A model generated the notes under the pieces. The model was not told the origin of the DNA, did not search any database, and saw only the letters and a list, made by a program, of their open reading frames with translations. Shown in pieces: positions 46,964 to 55,781 of a stretch of DNA of 64,000 nucleotides (position 1 is the stretch's first letter; the number at the start of each line of letters is the position of its first letter). Made by a program: the position numbers and the translations under genes. Source of the DNA: Bacillus sp. 03113 (GTDB lineage Bacteria > Bacillota > Bacilli > Bacillales > Cytobacillaceae); NCBI RefSeq assembly GCF_006546985.1, contig NZ_VATK01000011.1:1-64000 (forward strand), written 5' to 3'.

Positions 46964-47404
46964 TTATTCGTTGATGCTGCTTATTATTTCTTCAGGTTTA
47001 TAATTCTCACTTGGCATCTTTTTAAAGTGTTTCAAATTCCAAGTAACGATAGGGGTATTAGATTTGCTCTTAGCTAGACAAGATAAATATGCGTCTATAT
47101 AGTCAACATTATTATTCATAAACTCGTTTAAAGCATCATTAATAACATTCTCTTCATTTATAAAAACACCGTCTAACTTTAAAAACTTTTGAAGAGAAAT
47201 AGCTAGGTCGTACTTACTAATTCCATAACTTTGATTAGAGAGTACCCATATAATCTCTGCAATAATGATCGGATCAACGATTATAGATATTTTACCTTCT
47301 TCTGCTAGCAAGAATAATTCTCTTGCTTTATAAGCTTGTTCTTTTGGTTCTCCGGTAAGAAGTCTAATAATAATGTTTGTGTCGGCGAAAAATCTATTAA
47401 TCAT
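46964..47404 (-). CDS. PIN-domain toxin (VapC-like)
   Basis: The PIN-domain ribonuclease-like protein of about 146 aa has the first acidic motif FADTNIIIRLL, the conserved Glu in IAEIIWVL and Asp in DYIDAYLSCLAK. The fourth site, often Asp, reads VTWNLKHF. It overlaps the end of the antitoxin gene by 8 nt, as expected for translational coupling. An alternative ATG at 47416 would add four residues. By analogy it would cleave an RNA target when free of antitoxin. Confidence 0.82.
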   Translation of the reverse strand: MINRFFADTNIIIRLLTGEPKEQAYKARELFLLAEEGKISIIVDPIIIAEIIWVLSNQSYGISKYDLAISLQKFLKLDGVFINEENVINDALNEFMNNNVDYIDAYLSCLAKSKSNTPIVTWNLKHFKKMPSENYKPEEIISSINE

Positions 47405-47675
47405 CCTCTTGTCCATTCTTCCATTTTTCCCCTAATGCTTCTTTTGCAACCTTTCTTTCTGTTTCAAAATTTAAAACTGGAGATTTTAGCTTCAATGAAC
47501 CAAAAACATCCTCTAAGTCTGTTTTTTTAATTACATTAATTACTGGCAGATTGTCAACAAATTTGAATTCAAGTCTATCTCCCTCTTGAATATTTAATCT
47601 ATTTCTTAATTCTATAGGGATTGTGACCTGTCCTTTTTGAGTTACTCTTCCACTAACAAGACTCTTATCATTCAA
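47397..47675 (-). CDS. AbrB/MazE-type antitoxin (VapB-like)
   Basis: The product of about 92 aa opens with an AbrB-type swapped-hairpin DNA-binding domain (SGRVTQKGQVTIPIELRNRLNIQEGDRLEF), followed by a C-terminal segment likely to wrap the toxin. TTG 47675 is preferred because AGAGGTG lies 6 nt upstream. It is the first gene of the pair and probably autorepresses with the toxin. GTATTACA occurs twice upstream (47706-47713, 47739-47746). Confidence 0.8.
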   Translation of the reverse strand: MNDKSLVSGRVTQKGQVTIPIELRNRLNIQEGDRLEFKFVDNLPVINVIKKTDLEDVFGSLKLKSPVLNFETERKVAKEALGEKWKNGQEDD

Positions 47676-47705
47676 TACAATCACCTCTTTAATTATAATT
47701 ATAAT

Positions 47706-47746
47706 GTATTACAAAATTAAAGTAAAACTAATAAAAAAGTATTACA
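47706..47746 (-). promoter_or_regulatory. Putative toxin-antitoxin operator repeats
   Basis: Two copies of GTATTACA are 33 bp apart, three helical turns, directly upstream of the antitoxin gene. The operator role is inferred. Confidence 0.35.
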
Positions 47747-47810
47747 TGAAAAATAGGTAATATAAGAAATAACATCAAAGGTTATTATTTAAATCGTGTC
47801 TTGACATTAT

Positions 47811-47850
47811 AGAGAGAAAAGTTTAAAATAAAAATACAAACATACGTTCT
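47811..47850 (+). promoter_or_regulatory. Possible LexA-controlled promoter before comM
   Basis: TTGACA (47811-47816), 18-bp spacer and TACAAA (47835-47840). CAAAC-ATAC-GTTCT (47837-47850) matches the Bacillus LexA box CGAAC-N4-GTTCG with two mismatches and overlaps the -10. About 220 nt of leader follows, with no gene in it. Confidence 0.4.
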
Positions 47851-48068
47851 ATTTTGGTTTAATATATAAATGAAGATTTTTAATTCCTCAAGTAAGTATC
47901 TTTTCGTTTTCGAGTAGGACTCATCACCTTACAGCAATAGACAACTAACTGTTTAATTCCTCTTTATTTAATCTTGCAGAAACTTCTCACGTTCACGCTT
48001 AAAGAAATATCTTATTTTTCTGATTCAAAGTATTTGATGAAAAAAGAGAAAGAAAAGGAGTATTTCGT

Positions 48069-49592
48069 ATGACTGTTATAATAGAGAGCATTGGTTTGAA
48101 AGGAATGGAAGGCTATAAAGTAAATGTAGAAGTTCAATCTATTATTGGCAGAGATGCCATTCATATTGTTGGCTTGCCAGATGCTTCTGTAAGGGAATCA
48201 AAAGAACGAATTACTGCTGCTTTTTACTCTCTTGGTTATTATATGAATGGTAAAAAAATTATTATAAACTTAACACCTTCGGAACAAAGAAAAAACGGTC
48301 CATTGTTTGATCTTCCTATAGCAATTGGGATTCTGATTAGTATGGATGTAATCCAATTGAAAATATCTGAAGATGTTGGTTTTATTGGTGCATTGTCACT
48401 AGATGGATCTATTCAACCATTTGAAGGGATGCTCCCTATTATATTATCAGCGAGAAAATTAGGATTTAAAAGATTATATCTTCCGTTTGATCGAAAGCTC
48501 CCTCATATAGAAATTGATGAATTAGAATTATGCTATGTTACCTCTATTCAAGAAGTCATTCAACATTTATCCGGTCAAATCACTCTACACCTGTATTCAA
48601 GTCTAGCAGAAGAAAGGTCTACTCCAACTGAATACATAGATTTCTCACAAATTATTGGACATACAGAAGCGAAGTATGCATTAACTGTAGCTGCTGCAGG
48701 AGCGCATCATTTGTTAATGACGGGACCTCCTGGATGCGGAAAAACGATGCTTGCTGAAAGTATGCCCTCTATTTTAGCTCCCTTAACAAGGAATGAGCAG
48801 CTAGAGATGATGAGTATTTATCAAATAGGCGGTGTAGATTATAGGAATGGGAACCAACCTTCTTTTCGATTACCTCATCATTCTGCATCTGCTATTTCAA
48901 TTATTGGAGGGGGCCAATACCCTAAACCTGGAGAAATATCGTTAGCCCATCGAGGGATATTGTTTTTAGATGAAATAGCAGAATATTCAAAGAAAACGCT
49001 CGATATGCTTAGACAACCTATTGAAAATGGTTATGTAACGATTAACCGAGTGAATTCTAGCGTAACCTTTCCTGCTTCATTTATTCTAATTGGTGCGATG
49101 AATCCATGCCCTTGTGGTTATTATGGATCGCAGACTCATTATTGTACATGTACAAAAAAGCAAATACTGATGTACCAAAATAAGCTATCAGGTCCAATTC
49201 GTGATCGTTTTGATATTAATTTATCATTAAGCTCAGTGAAGATAAAAGATTCCTCTTTCCATGATTATGGTTCTTCTAAAGCTATTAGTATGAAAGTAGA
49301 GGACGCGAGAAAAAGGCAATATGATCGTTATGGAATGGAAGTTTGTAATAGTCGTATATCAATTGATATTCTTCAAAAGTTAAGTCCATTATCAAAGGAA
49401 CAAAAGCAGGTTCTACACCATCTATCCATAAAAAATAATTTGAGTAATCGCATTCAAATCAAAATTATTAGACTGGCACGAACAATTTCTGATCTTGAAG
49501 GGCAATTTGCCATTACGGATGAAAGTATTTGGAAAGCTATCCAATTAAATAACCATGAAAGAGAGAAACCGAAAATAAAGAATGTTCAATGA
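48069..49592 (+). CDS. comM: ComM/YifB-family AAA+ ATPase
   Basis: The 507-aa protein has an N-terminal Lon-like domain (about residues 20-165, VGLPDASVRESKERI), a Mg-chelatase-type AAA+ domain (Walker A MTGPPGCGKTML, Walker B FLDEIAEYSKKTLD) and the zinc-like cysteines MNPCPCGYYGSQTHYCTC. ComM is a helicase that extends DNA branches during natural transformation in other bacteria. ATG follows AAAAGGAG. The candidate LexA box upstream would tie it to DNA damage. Confidence 0.88.
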   Translation: MTVIIESIGLKGMEGYKVNVEVQSIIGRDAIHIVGLPDASVRESKERITAAFYSLGYYMNGKKIIINLTPSEQRKNGPLFDLPIAIGILISMDVIQLKISEDVGFIGALSLDGSIQPFEGMLPIILSARKLGFKRLYLPFDRKLPHIEIDELELCYVTSIQEVIQHLSGQITLHLYSSLAEERSTPTEYIDFSQIIGHTEAKYALTVAAAGAHHLLMTGPPGCGKTMLAESMPSILAPLTRNEQLEMMSIYQIGGVDYRNGNQPSFRLPHHSASAISIIGGGQYPKPGEISLAHRGILFLDEIAEYSKKTLDMLRQPIENGYVTINRVNSSVTFPASFILIGAMNPCPCGYYGSQTHYCTCTKKQILMYQNKLSGPIRDRFDINLSLSSVKIKDSSFHDYGSSKAISMKVEDARKRQYDRYGMEVCNSRISIDILQKLSPLSKEQKQVLHHLSIKNNLSNRIQIKIIRLARTISDLEGQFAITDESIWKAIQLNNHEREKPKIKNVQ

Positions 49593-49623
49593 AATTACAA
49601 AGTTAATCGATTATCTCTAATAT

Positions 49624-49653
49624 AAAAAACGCTTCTGAATGATCTCAGAAGCG
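49624..49653 (-). terminator. Intrinsic terminator of the LCP gene
   Basis: CGCTTCTGA and TCAGAAGCG form a perfect 9-bp stem; on the minus strand it is followed by TTTTTT (49624-49629 complement). Confidence 0.85.
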
Positions 49654-49660
49654 CACTGTA

Positions 49661-50596
49661 TTATTGAATCTCTAATTGTTGTTTTAGTTCGGTCTGAATT
49701 CTTTGCTTTTCTTCATCGGAAACTAGCAAGTAATAAACCTTATTGATTTTTGTTCCTTTTCCGCTTACGGTTAACTGTTGAATATCGTTGCTGGCATCTT
49801 TATAGTTCTGTTGAATATCAATCATTTCATCAAAGGTTAAGTTTGTTTTAATATTTTTACTTAACGCTGTAAATATTTCATTAAAATTGGTAAGGGACGA
49901 CAAGCTTGCACCTTCTTTGATCACTTCTTGAATAATTTGACGTTGTCTTAACTGACGTCCAAAGTCTCCTCTTGGGTCATCATACCGCATCCGTGAGTAT
50001 TTCAATGCTTTTTCTCCGTTTAGCGTCACTTCTCCTTTCGGGAAATGAACTCCTTCGTAGGTGAAGTCAAGATCATTATTTACGGTAATTCCGCCAACTG
50101 AATCAACAATATCCTTAAAGCCTTCCATATTGATTTGCATGTAATAATCTATAGGAATGTTAAGAAAATTTTCTACTGTATTGATTGACATTTCAATCCC
50201 GCCAAAAGCATAAGCGTGGTTGATCTTATCAGTTGTCCCATGACCGATAATTTCGGTACGTGTATCACGCGGGATACTAATCATTTTCACCGAATTGTTA
50301 TTTGGATTAACGGTTAAGACAATGATGGAATCTGATCGACCCCGATCGCCTTTACGCTCGTCGACACCAAGCATTAATACGGAGAAGGGCTCTTTTTTCT
50401 CTAATGATATCTCTTCAATTCTTTTTTCTGATTTATCGCGTTTTAATGGCTGATGCATGGTGCTAACTGCTTCAGACAAGGATCTGTATACGGTAAAGCC
50501 ATATACTCCAGATGCAATAAATAAAAGTAAGACAACAATCCCTGTTATCCGAAGCCATTTTCTCTTTTTCTTTTTCTTTTGTTTATTCGACCTCAT
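49661..50596 (-). CDS. LytR-CpsA-Psr (LCP) family protein 1
   Basis: The 311-aa membrane-anchored enzyme has a basic N-terminus, one helix (about residues 14-33), and the LCP domain with FSVLMLGVDERKGDRGRSDSII, SIPRDTRTEI, KINHAYAFGG and YSRMRYDDPRGDFGRQLRQRQ. LCP proteins attach teichoic acids or capsule polymers to peptidoglycan outside the membrane. It stands at one border of the polysaccharide region and a close paralogue (61374) at the other. Confidence 0.9.
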   Translation of the reverse strand: MRSNKQKKKKKRKWLRITGIVVLLLFIASGVYGFTVYRSLSEAVSTMHQPLKRDKSEKRIEEISLEKKEPFSVLMLGVDERKGDRGRSDSIIVLTVNPNNNSVKMISIPRDTRTEIIGHGTTDKINHAYAFGGIEMSINTVENFLNIPIDYYMQINMEGFKDIVDSVGGITVNNDLDFTYEGVHFPKGEVTLNGEKALKYSRMRYDDPRGDFGRQLRQRQIIQEVIKEGASLSSLTNFNEIFTALSKNIKTNLTFDEMIDIQQNYKDASNDIQQLTVSGKGTKINKVYYLLVSDEEKQRIQTELKQQLEIQ

Positions 50597-51088
50597 TCAC
50601 TTAAAACCCCCATAGAATGTCAAAAAATGAAAGTATCTACTTTAAGAATAACAGAAAAGATAGAAAATTTGTAGCCATTTATTTACTTTCATAGGGACCT
50701 TCGTAGGAGAAGAGATCTTCATAGCATAAGTGTAGTTGGAGGCTGTTTATCCCGCATTAACGGGCAGTAAGACCTCCACCTCAAGGTTATGAGTGTAAAC
50801 GAAAAATCCTAGGTGGAAGATAACTGCCCGTAAAAGCTCGACGACGGGACAGGACGCCCTAGTCAGGCGAATGCCGCAGGATGTGGCAGGTATGAGCGTG
50901 ATTGGTTTAACTAACCATCAGTGGGGGATGACTAAAACCCCTACTGATGGAAGTTTCACTTTATGTACTCTTACATAAAAAAGATGATATTTCTTTTATA
51001 TGAATTGAAAAAAATGTATGATTAAACTTATTACATTTATGGATTATACTGGATATATTTGGATGGAAGGTGAAACGGGGTTGGGGTC
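50597..51088. other. Intergenic region with structured element B
   Basis: About 490 bp without a gene. It contains the promoter side of the LCP gene, element B (50751-50950) and the upstream region of the VanZ gene. Confidence 0.6.
50751..50950 (+). ncRNA. Candidate structured RNA with CAGGAYG hairpins (element B)
   Basis: ACGGGCAGT (50760-50768) pairs perfectly with ACTGCCCGT (50823-50831), enclosing TCCACCT/AGGTGGA (50775-50781, 50811-50817). CCCG (50751-50754) can instead pair with CGGG (50761-50764), a mutually exclusive fold. Then come GGG-ACAGGACG-CCC (50846-50859) and GCCGC-AGGAT-GTGGC (50873-50887), with GGA in loops, and a palindrome CCATCAGT-GGGG/CCCC-ACTGATGG (50915-50950). The CAGGACG plus CAGGATG pair is shared with element A. 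No promoter is evident; it could be a mobile-element relic. Confidence 0.45.
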
Positions 51089-51610
51089 ATGAATCATGTA
51101 AAAAAATTAGTATGGTATGTTCTACCTGTGATTGTTTGTGCTGGTGTTATTTTTTCTTTTTCAGCTCAAACTTATCAAGAGCAGGATATGACACCATGGT
51201 TAAAGGACATTGGTGAACACCCAGTTGTTCATCAACTTTCAGGGGTTAAATTCGATTACGGAGGAAAGGAAATTAGTATTAAAGCATTAGGACCAGCCCA
51301 TTTTGTGGAGTTTTTTATTCGCAAAGGGGCACATTTTTCTGTATATTTCATTCTTGGTTTATTAACGGCACGAGCGCTTTTAAGCTACGTTCAGTCTAAA
51401 AAGAAGGCAATTTTTGTCTCTGTTCTTTTTTGTTTTTTATATGCTTGCTCTGATGAATTTCATCAAGGATTTACAGGAGGGAGAACACCGTTATTCTCTG
51501 ATGTACTTATTGACTCAGCAGGTGGATTAAGTGGAACCCTACTCTTTTTATGGGTTTTTATGAAAATAAGAACCACTCATCGTAAGCATGTCGTTCAAAA
51601 ATTTGTATAA
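51089..51610 (+). CDS. VanZ-like membrane protein
   Basis: The 173-aa product has an N-terminal helix, an extracellular-type loop (about residues 30-75) and the VanZ core with RKGAHFSVYFILGLLTARAL, YACSDEFHQGFTGGRTPLFSDVLIDSAGG. Four hydrophobic segments are predicted. It is longer in the loop than the VanZ at 4624. It faces the same way as the polysaccharide genes and has its own strong terminator. Confidence 0.85.
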   Translation: MNHVKKLVWYVLPVIVCAGVIFSFSAQTYQEQDMTPWLKDIGEHPVVHQLSGVKFDYGGKEISIKALGPAHFVEFFIRKGAHFSVYFILGLLTARALLSYVQSKKKAIFVSVLFCFLYACSDEFHQGFTGGRTPLFSDVLIDSAGGLSGTLLFLWVFMKIRTTHRKHVVQKFV

Positions 51611-51662
51611 GTAATAGGTAAATACCTAATAGCATCCAGCCTGTTTTTGTTCATTTAATCGC

Positions 51663-51705
51663 AAAAAAATCACTTTATGCCGCGCGCATGAGGTGATTTT
51701 TTTTT
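51663..51705. terminator. Bidirectional intrinsic terminator
   Basis: AAAAAAATCACTT and AGGTGATTTTTTTTT arms with an inner ATGC/GCAT hairpin. Confidence 0.88.
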
Positions 51706-51760
51706 GGAAGAATAGAAAAAGAAAGGTTAAATGATCGTATAAAAGAGGGGATTTTCAAGA

Positions 51761-52936
51761 ATGGATAAATGGAATAGAAACGTCATTGTTATAGCATTAT
51801 ATGTGCTAATTTTCTTTTTTTCACAAGTACTTGTTCAAGCTAAAGAGGAAGCCCCATCAATTGTGAAATTAAGAATATTAGAGACGACAGATTTGCATGC
51901 AAATATGATGGATTACGACTATTATCAGGATAAATCTACTGTTGAGTATGGCTTGGCAAGGACGTCTATATTAATAAAAGAAGCGAGAGCGGAAGTGAAA
52001 AATTCGCTTCTATTCGATAATGGAGATTTTTTACAAGGGAATCCGTTAGCTGACTATATTGCGACGATTAAAGGGCTAAAGCGAAATGAAGTTCACCCAG
52101 TGATCAAAATTATGAACCTTCTTCATTATGATGCGGGGACTTTTGGAAATCACGAGTTTAATTATGGGCTGGATTTTTTTTACTTTGCCATTTCAAAAGC
52201 AAAATTTCCTTTTGTAAATGCCAATTTATATAAAGTTGATCATAATAGTAATGAGTTAGATGATCGAAATATGTTTTTACCTTATAAAATATTAAACAAA
52301 ACAGTAAAGGACGAAAATGGAAAGAGAACGAAGCTGAAAGTGGGAGTGATTGGCTTTGTTACACCAGAAACCATGATATGGGAAAAAAAGCATATTGGTG
52401 GAATCATAAAGGCGAAGGATATTGTTTCAACAGCAGAAGCCTTTGTTCCAAAAATGAAGAAAGATGGTGCAGATATTATTATTGCGCTAACTCATTCTGG
52501 ATTTGAAGCCTCTGCCTTGCCATATAGGATGGAAGGGAATGTTGTTTTGCCTTTAAGTAAGATCGAAGGAATTGATGCTATTTTGTTTGGGCATCGGCAT
52601 GCCGTTTTTCCAAGTAAGCATGTATTTTTTAAAGGAGTAAAGGGAGTCAATCTAAAAAATGGAAGAATCAATGGAGTGGCCGCTGTTTGTGCAGGCTATT
52701 GGGGGAACAATTTAGGTGTAATTGATTTAACAATCAAAAAAGAAAAGGGTCAATGGAAAGTGATTGATTCTCACTCGGAGGCTAGACCGATTGCCAAGTC
52801 CACGACGATTGCTGGTAAAACGGTGATTTCTCCACTAGTCCATAAGATTGATCAGAAAATAGTAAATATAATTAAAAAGGTTCACGATGAAACCATTCGT
52901 TTTGTTAGAAGTACAATTGGTAAAGCTAATGAATAA
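51761..52936 (+). CDS. Truncated 2',3'-cyclic-nucleotide phosphodiesterase/5'-nucleotidase-like protein
   Basis: The 391-aa product has a signal-type N-terminus (about residues 8-31) and the calcineurin-like metallophosphatase domain: LETTDLHANMMDYDYY, LFDNGDFLQGNPLADY, FGNHEFNYG, ALTHSG and FGHRHAVFP. Full-length relatives (CpdB type) continue with a nucleotide-binding C-terminal domain; here the protein ends right after the linker (VRSTIGKANE). It is either a truncated remnant or a single-domain secreted phosphatase. The next gene starts soon after, with no trace of the missing half. Confidence 0.75.
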   Translation: MDKWNRNVIVIALYVLIFFFSQVLVQAKEEAPSIVKLRILETTDLHANMMDYDYYQDKSTVEYGLARTSILIKEARAEVKNSLLFDNGDFLQGNPLADYIATIKGLKRNEVHPVIKIMNLLHYDAGTFGNHEFNYGLDFFYFAISKAKFPFVNANLYKVDHNSNELDDRNMFLPYKILNKTVKDENGKRTKLKVGVIGFVTPETMIWEKKHIGGIIKAKDIVSTAEAFVPKMKKDGADIIIALTHSGFEASALPYRMEGNVVLPLSKIEGIDAILFGHRHAVFPSKHVFFKGVKGVNLKNGRINGVAAVCAGYWGNNLGVIDLTIKKEKGQWKVIDSHSEARPIAKSTTIAGKTVISPLVHKIDQKIVNIIKKVHDETIRFVRSTIGKANE

Positions 52937-52969
52937 AAGGTCGTTTTAATAGAATACGGCGGATGGGTG

Positions 52970-53839
52970 GTGAACAAAGTCATGCTTGTCGGGGTTGTGG
53001 TATTATATCATCCGAATACTCAAAAGGTTATTCAAAATATCAATAGTTATATGGATCAACTAGATAAACTTATCATTGTGGATAATTCAGAAAATATACA
53101 ACATGGTGTAGTGGAATTTTATGAAAGCAATCCTTCTGTGATTTATCAGTCCTTTGGAGAAAATAAGGGAATTGCATTTGCGTTAAACAAAGGGATTGCA
53201 TTTGCAAAAGAGTGTAAAGCCAGTTGGTTGTTAACGATGGATCAGGATAGTTGGTTTGCTCAAAAGGAGTTTGCGAGATATGTTCATATCGTTCAAAATA
53301 TATCAAGTCGTTACTCTGATGGAGTTCTTTTTAGCCCAAGGCATAAGGTTCCTTATTTAACGAAAAAGGATGGCATTTCAAAGGTGGACAAGGTAATGAC
53401 CTCTGGGAATTTAATCAAAATGGAAATGATTGATGAGATCGGGTATTTTGATGAAAAGCTTTTTATTGATTCCGTCGATCATGAATTTTGCTATCGGATC
53501 AATCGGAAAGGTTATGGCGTCTATCGAGTGAATGAGATTGAATTAGTCCATCATTTAGGGAACCTGGTCACAAAAGATTTATTCGGGACAAAGCTTTATA
53601 TTACAAACCATAATTTTATCCGTTGGTACTATATTACGAGAAATTTATTATATGTTGAAAAACTGTACGCAGTAAATCAAAGAGCCTTTTACCAATTTAG
53701 CAAACAGCATTTATTTTGGTCGTGCTTAAAGATTACTTTGTATGAAAAGGAAAAACTATTAAAGTTAAAAAGCATTTTATTAGGACTCATCGATTTTAAG
53801 CGTGGTAAATTTGGAAAAAAAGAATTTAATCAAAAATAG
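52970..53839 (+). CDS. GT2 glycosyltransferase (rhamnosyltransferase-like)
   Basis: The 289-aa GT-A enzyme has VVLYHPN at the N-terminus, the nucleotide-sugar DxD-type motif TMDQDSWF and the later HEFCYRI motif. The GTG at 52970 is about 7 nt behind GGCGG and gives MNKVMLVGVVV; other starts (GTG 52967, ATG 52982) are possible. It lies in the polysaccharide gene block and likely adds a deoxysugar during repeat-unit assembly at the inner face of the membrane. Confidence 0.8.
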   Translation: MNKVMLVGVVVLYHPNTQKVIQNINSYMDQLDKLIIVDNSENIQHGVVEFYESNPSVIYQSFGENKGIAFALNKGIAFAKECKASWLLTMDQDSWFAQKEFARYVHIVQNISSRYSDGVLFSPRHKVPYLTKKDGISKVDKVMTSGNLIKMEMIDEIGYFDEKLFIDSVDHEFCYRINRKGYGVYRVNEIELVHHLGNLVTKDLFGTKLYITNHNFIRWYYITRNLLYVEKLYAVNQRAFYQFSKQHLFWSCLKITLYEKEKLLKLKSILLGLIDFKRGKFGKKEFNQK

Positions 53840-53999
53840 ATGTTGAAAGCGTAGCGTACAGCTATCGCTTTTTTTGCTTTGCTAAAGAATATTGTTGATA
53901 AAAGTGGGTATGTTCATAAAAGATTTTGTAAAAGATGAGGGTAAAAAGGGTTGTTAATGAATTGATTAGATCCATTCATTAATTTTAAGGATGTGTCTT

Positions 54000-54821
54000 A
54001 TGAGTAGTATTTCTGTTGTGATTCCTACCTACAATCGCGCTCATCTTATTAAGGAATCGATTCAAAGTGTTTTGGATCAAACGATGGCTCCTTTGGAAAT
54101 TATCATAGTGGATGATTTCTCAACAGACCATACAAGGGAGGTTGTTGAGTCTTTTCAGCATAAAAATGTAAAATATGTTTTGAATAGCCGGGCAAAAGGG
54201 GCCAATGGTGCAAGGAATACAGGGATTCTTCTGGCGCAAGGCGATTATATCGCTTTTCAGGATTCAGATGATATTTGGAAAGATGATAAGCTTGAAAAGC
54301 AAATGAAAATATTCGAGCAATATCCTGACATTGGAATGTGTTTTTGCTCCTTACATCTCTCTAATCGTGTTCGTCGAATCGTTCCACGAAGGAAAGTTGA
54401 AAGTGCGGAAATAGAGGATCAATTAAAAATAGCTAATTTTATTAGTACCCAAACCGTGTTTATACGAACTGAAATTGCAAAGCGTATTCTTTTTGACGAA
54501 AATTTAAAACGCTTTCAGGATTGGGACTTTTGTTTAAGAGTCTCGAAGCATTATCGAATTTATCATTTAGATGAGCCTCTTGCGATTGCAAAAGTACAGG
54601 CTGATAGCATCAGCAATAATGTAAATGAGATAGGAGCACTACAAAAAATTTTCACAAAACATCCAGAATTAAAACAAAGCGCTCTTGTTAATAAATACTT
54701 ATATAACAAAGTATTGTTTTATCAGAAAAAGAACAAAGGGTTTCAGCAATTAACCTATTTCCTTAAGTATTTTATCTATATGTACATTGATAAGATTTTC
54801 CTAAGGGGACAAAAATTATAA
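54000..54821 (+). CDS. GT2 glycosyltransferase
   Basis: The 273-aa GT-A protein carries SVVIPTYNRAHLIKESIQSVLDQ, IIVDDFSTD, GARNTGILLAQGDYIAFQDSDDIW (DxD-type) and RFQDWDFCLRV. ATG 54000 is preceded by AAGGA. It is similar in layout to the other GT2 genes here but is not a duplicate. Confidence 0.82.
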   Translation: MSSISVVIPTYNRAHLIKESIQSVLDQTMAPLEIIIVDDFSTDHTREVVESFQHKNVKYVLNSRAKGANGARNTGILLAQGDYIAFQDSDDIWKDDKLEKQMKIFEQYPDIGMCFCSLHLSNRVRRIVPRRKVESAEIEDQLKIANFISTQTVFIRTEIAKRILFDENLKRFQDWDFCLRVSKHYRIYHLDEPLAIAKVQADSISNNVNEIGALQKIFTKHPELKQSALVNKYLYNKVLFYQKKNKGFQQLTYFLKYFIYMYIDKIFLRGQKL

Positions 54822-54859
54822 GGAGAGGGCTTTCTTATCATTAGCCAAGGAGACATAAG

Positions 54860-55741
54860 ATGAAAAAAGTGGATATTCTATTACCAATTTATAATTCTTA
54901 TGAGGAAACGAAAAGCTGCATTCAGAGTATCCTGACTTGCTCAAATGCTGAGCTGTATCGTCTTTTTTTATTAGACGATAAAAGTTCAGACGCACGAATT
55001 GAAAAATTAACAAAATATTATCGTGACAATTACGAGCATATTCATTTAAATAGAAATGAGCAAAATCTTGGATTTCCGCAAAATGTGAATAAGGGCTTTG
55101 CGTTAAGTACGGAAGATGTCATTGTTTTAAACAGCGACACAATTGTGACGGGTGGGTGGATTGAAAAGCTTCAGGCTGCTGCTTATCGTAAGGAAGCAAT
55201 TGCTGCTGTGAATCCAATGAGTAACTATGGAATTATTTCAGGACTGCCCACTAATAATAGTGAGATAAATTCTTTTTTTAACTTTGAAGAATTACATACA
55301 CTGTTCGAAAAGGATAAGGAAGAGGATTGTGTGTTTTCCCCTCTATTAATTGGTTTTTGTATGTATATGAAAAGAGAGGCACTTCAGCTGATTGGGGATT
55401 TTGATGCAAAAACGTTTAAAAGAGGATATGGAGAAGAAACCGATTGGTGTATGAGAGCGCGTCAAGGAGGCTTAAAGCTTGTTGTAGCTAAGAATGTGTA
55501 TGTTCATCACATTGGAGGGGTATCCTTTGGAGCTGAAAAAGAAGTGCTACGCAAAAACTCTAAACAAATTCTTTTAGAGAGATTTCCAGAAATCGATTTA
55601 GAATTAAAACATTTTATTCGGGCGAATTATTTTAAACAGATGAGATATAAAATGATGAGACAACTGAATATATTTACAAAAGATGTTCCGTTTAATGTTC
55701 GTTTAAAATGGTTTAGACATCTTTTATTAAACAAACTGTAG
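54860..55741 (+). CDS. GT2 glycosyltransferase
   Basis: The 293-aa enzyme has VDILLPIYNSYEETKSCIQS, NLGFPQNVNKGFALSTEDVIVLNSDT (DxD-like) and GYGEETDWCMRARQGG. ATG follows AAGGAGA. It stands 41 nt before the UDP-glucose dehydrogenase gene, so the two may be cotranscribed. Confidence 0.82.
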   Translation: MKKVDILLPIYNSYEETKSCIQSILTCSNAELYRLFLLDDKSSDARIEKLTKYYRDNYEHIHLNRNEQNLGFPQNVNKGFALSTEDVIVLNSDTIVTGGWIEKLQAAAYRKEAIAAVNPMSNYGIISGLPTNNSEINSFFNFEELHTLFEKDKEEDCVFSPLLIGFCMYMKREALQLIGDFDAKTFKRGYGEETDWCMRARQGGLKLVVAKNVYVHHIGGVSFGAEKEVLRKNSKQILLERFPEIDLELKHFIRANYFKQMRYKMMRQLNIFTKDVPFNVRLKWFRHLLLNKL

Positions 55742-55781
55742 ACGTTAAATGTATCCATTAAAAATAGGGGAGAGAAAATAG

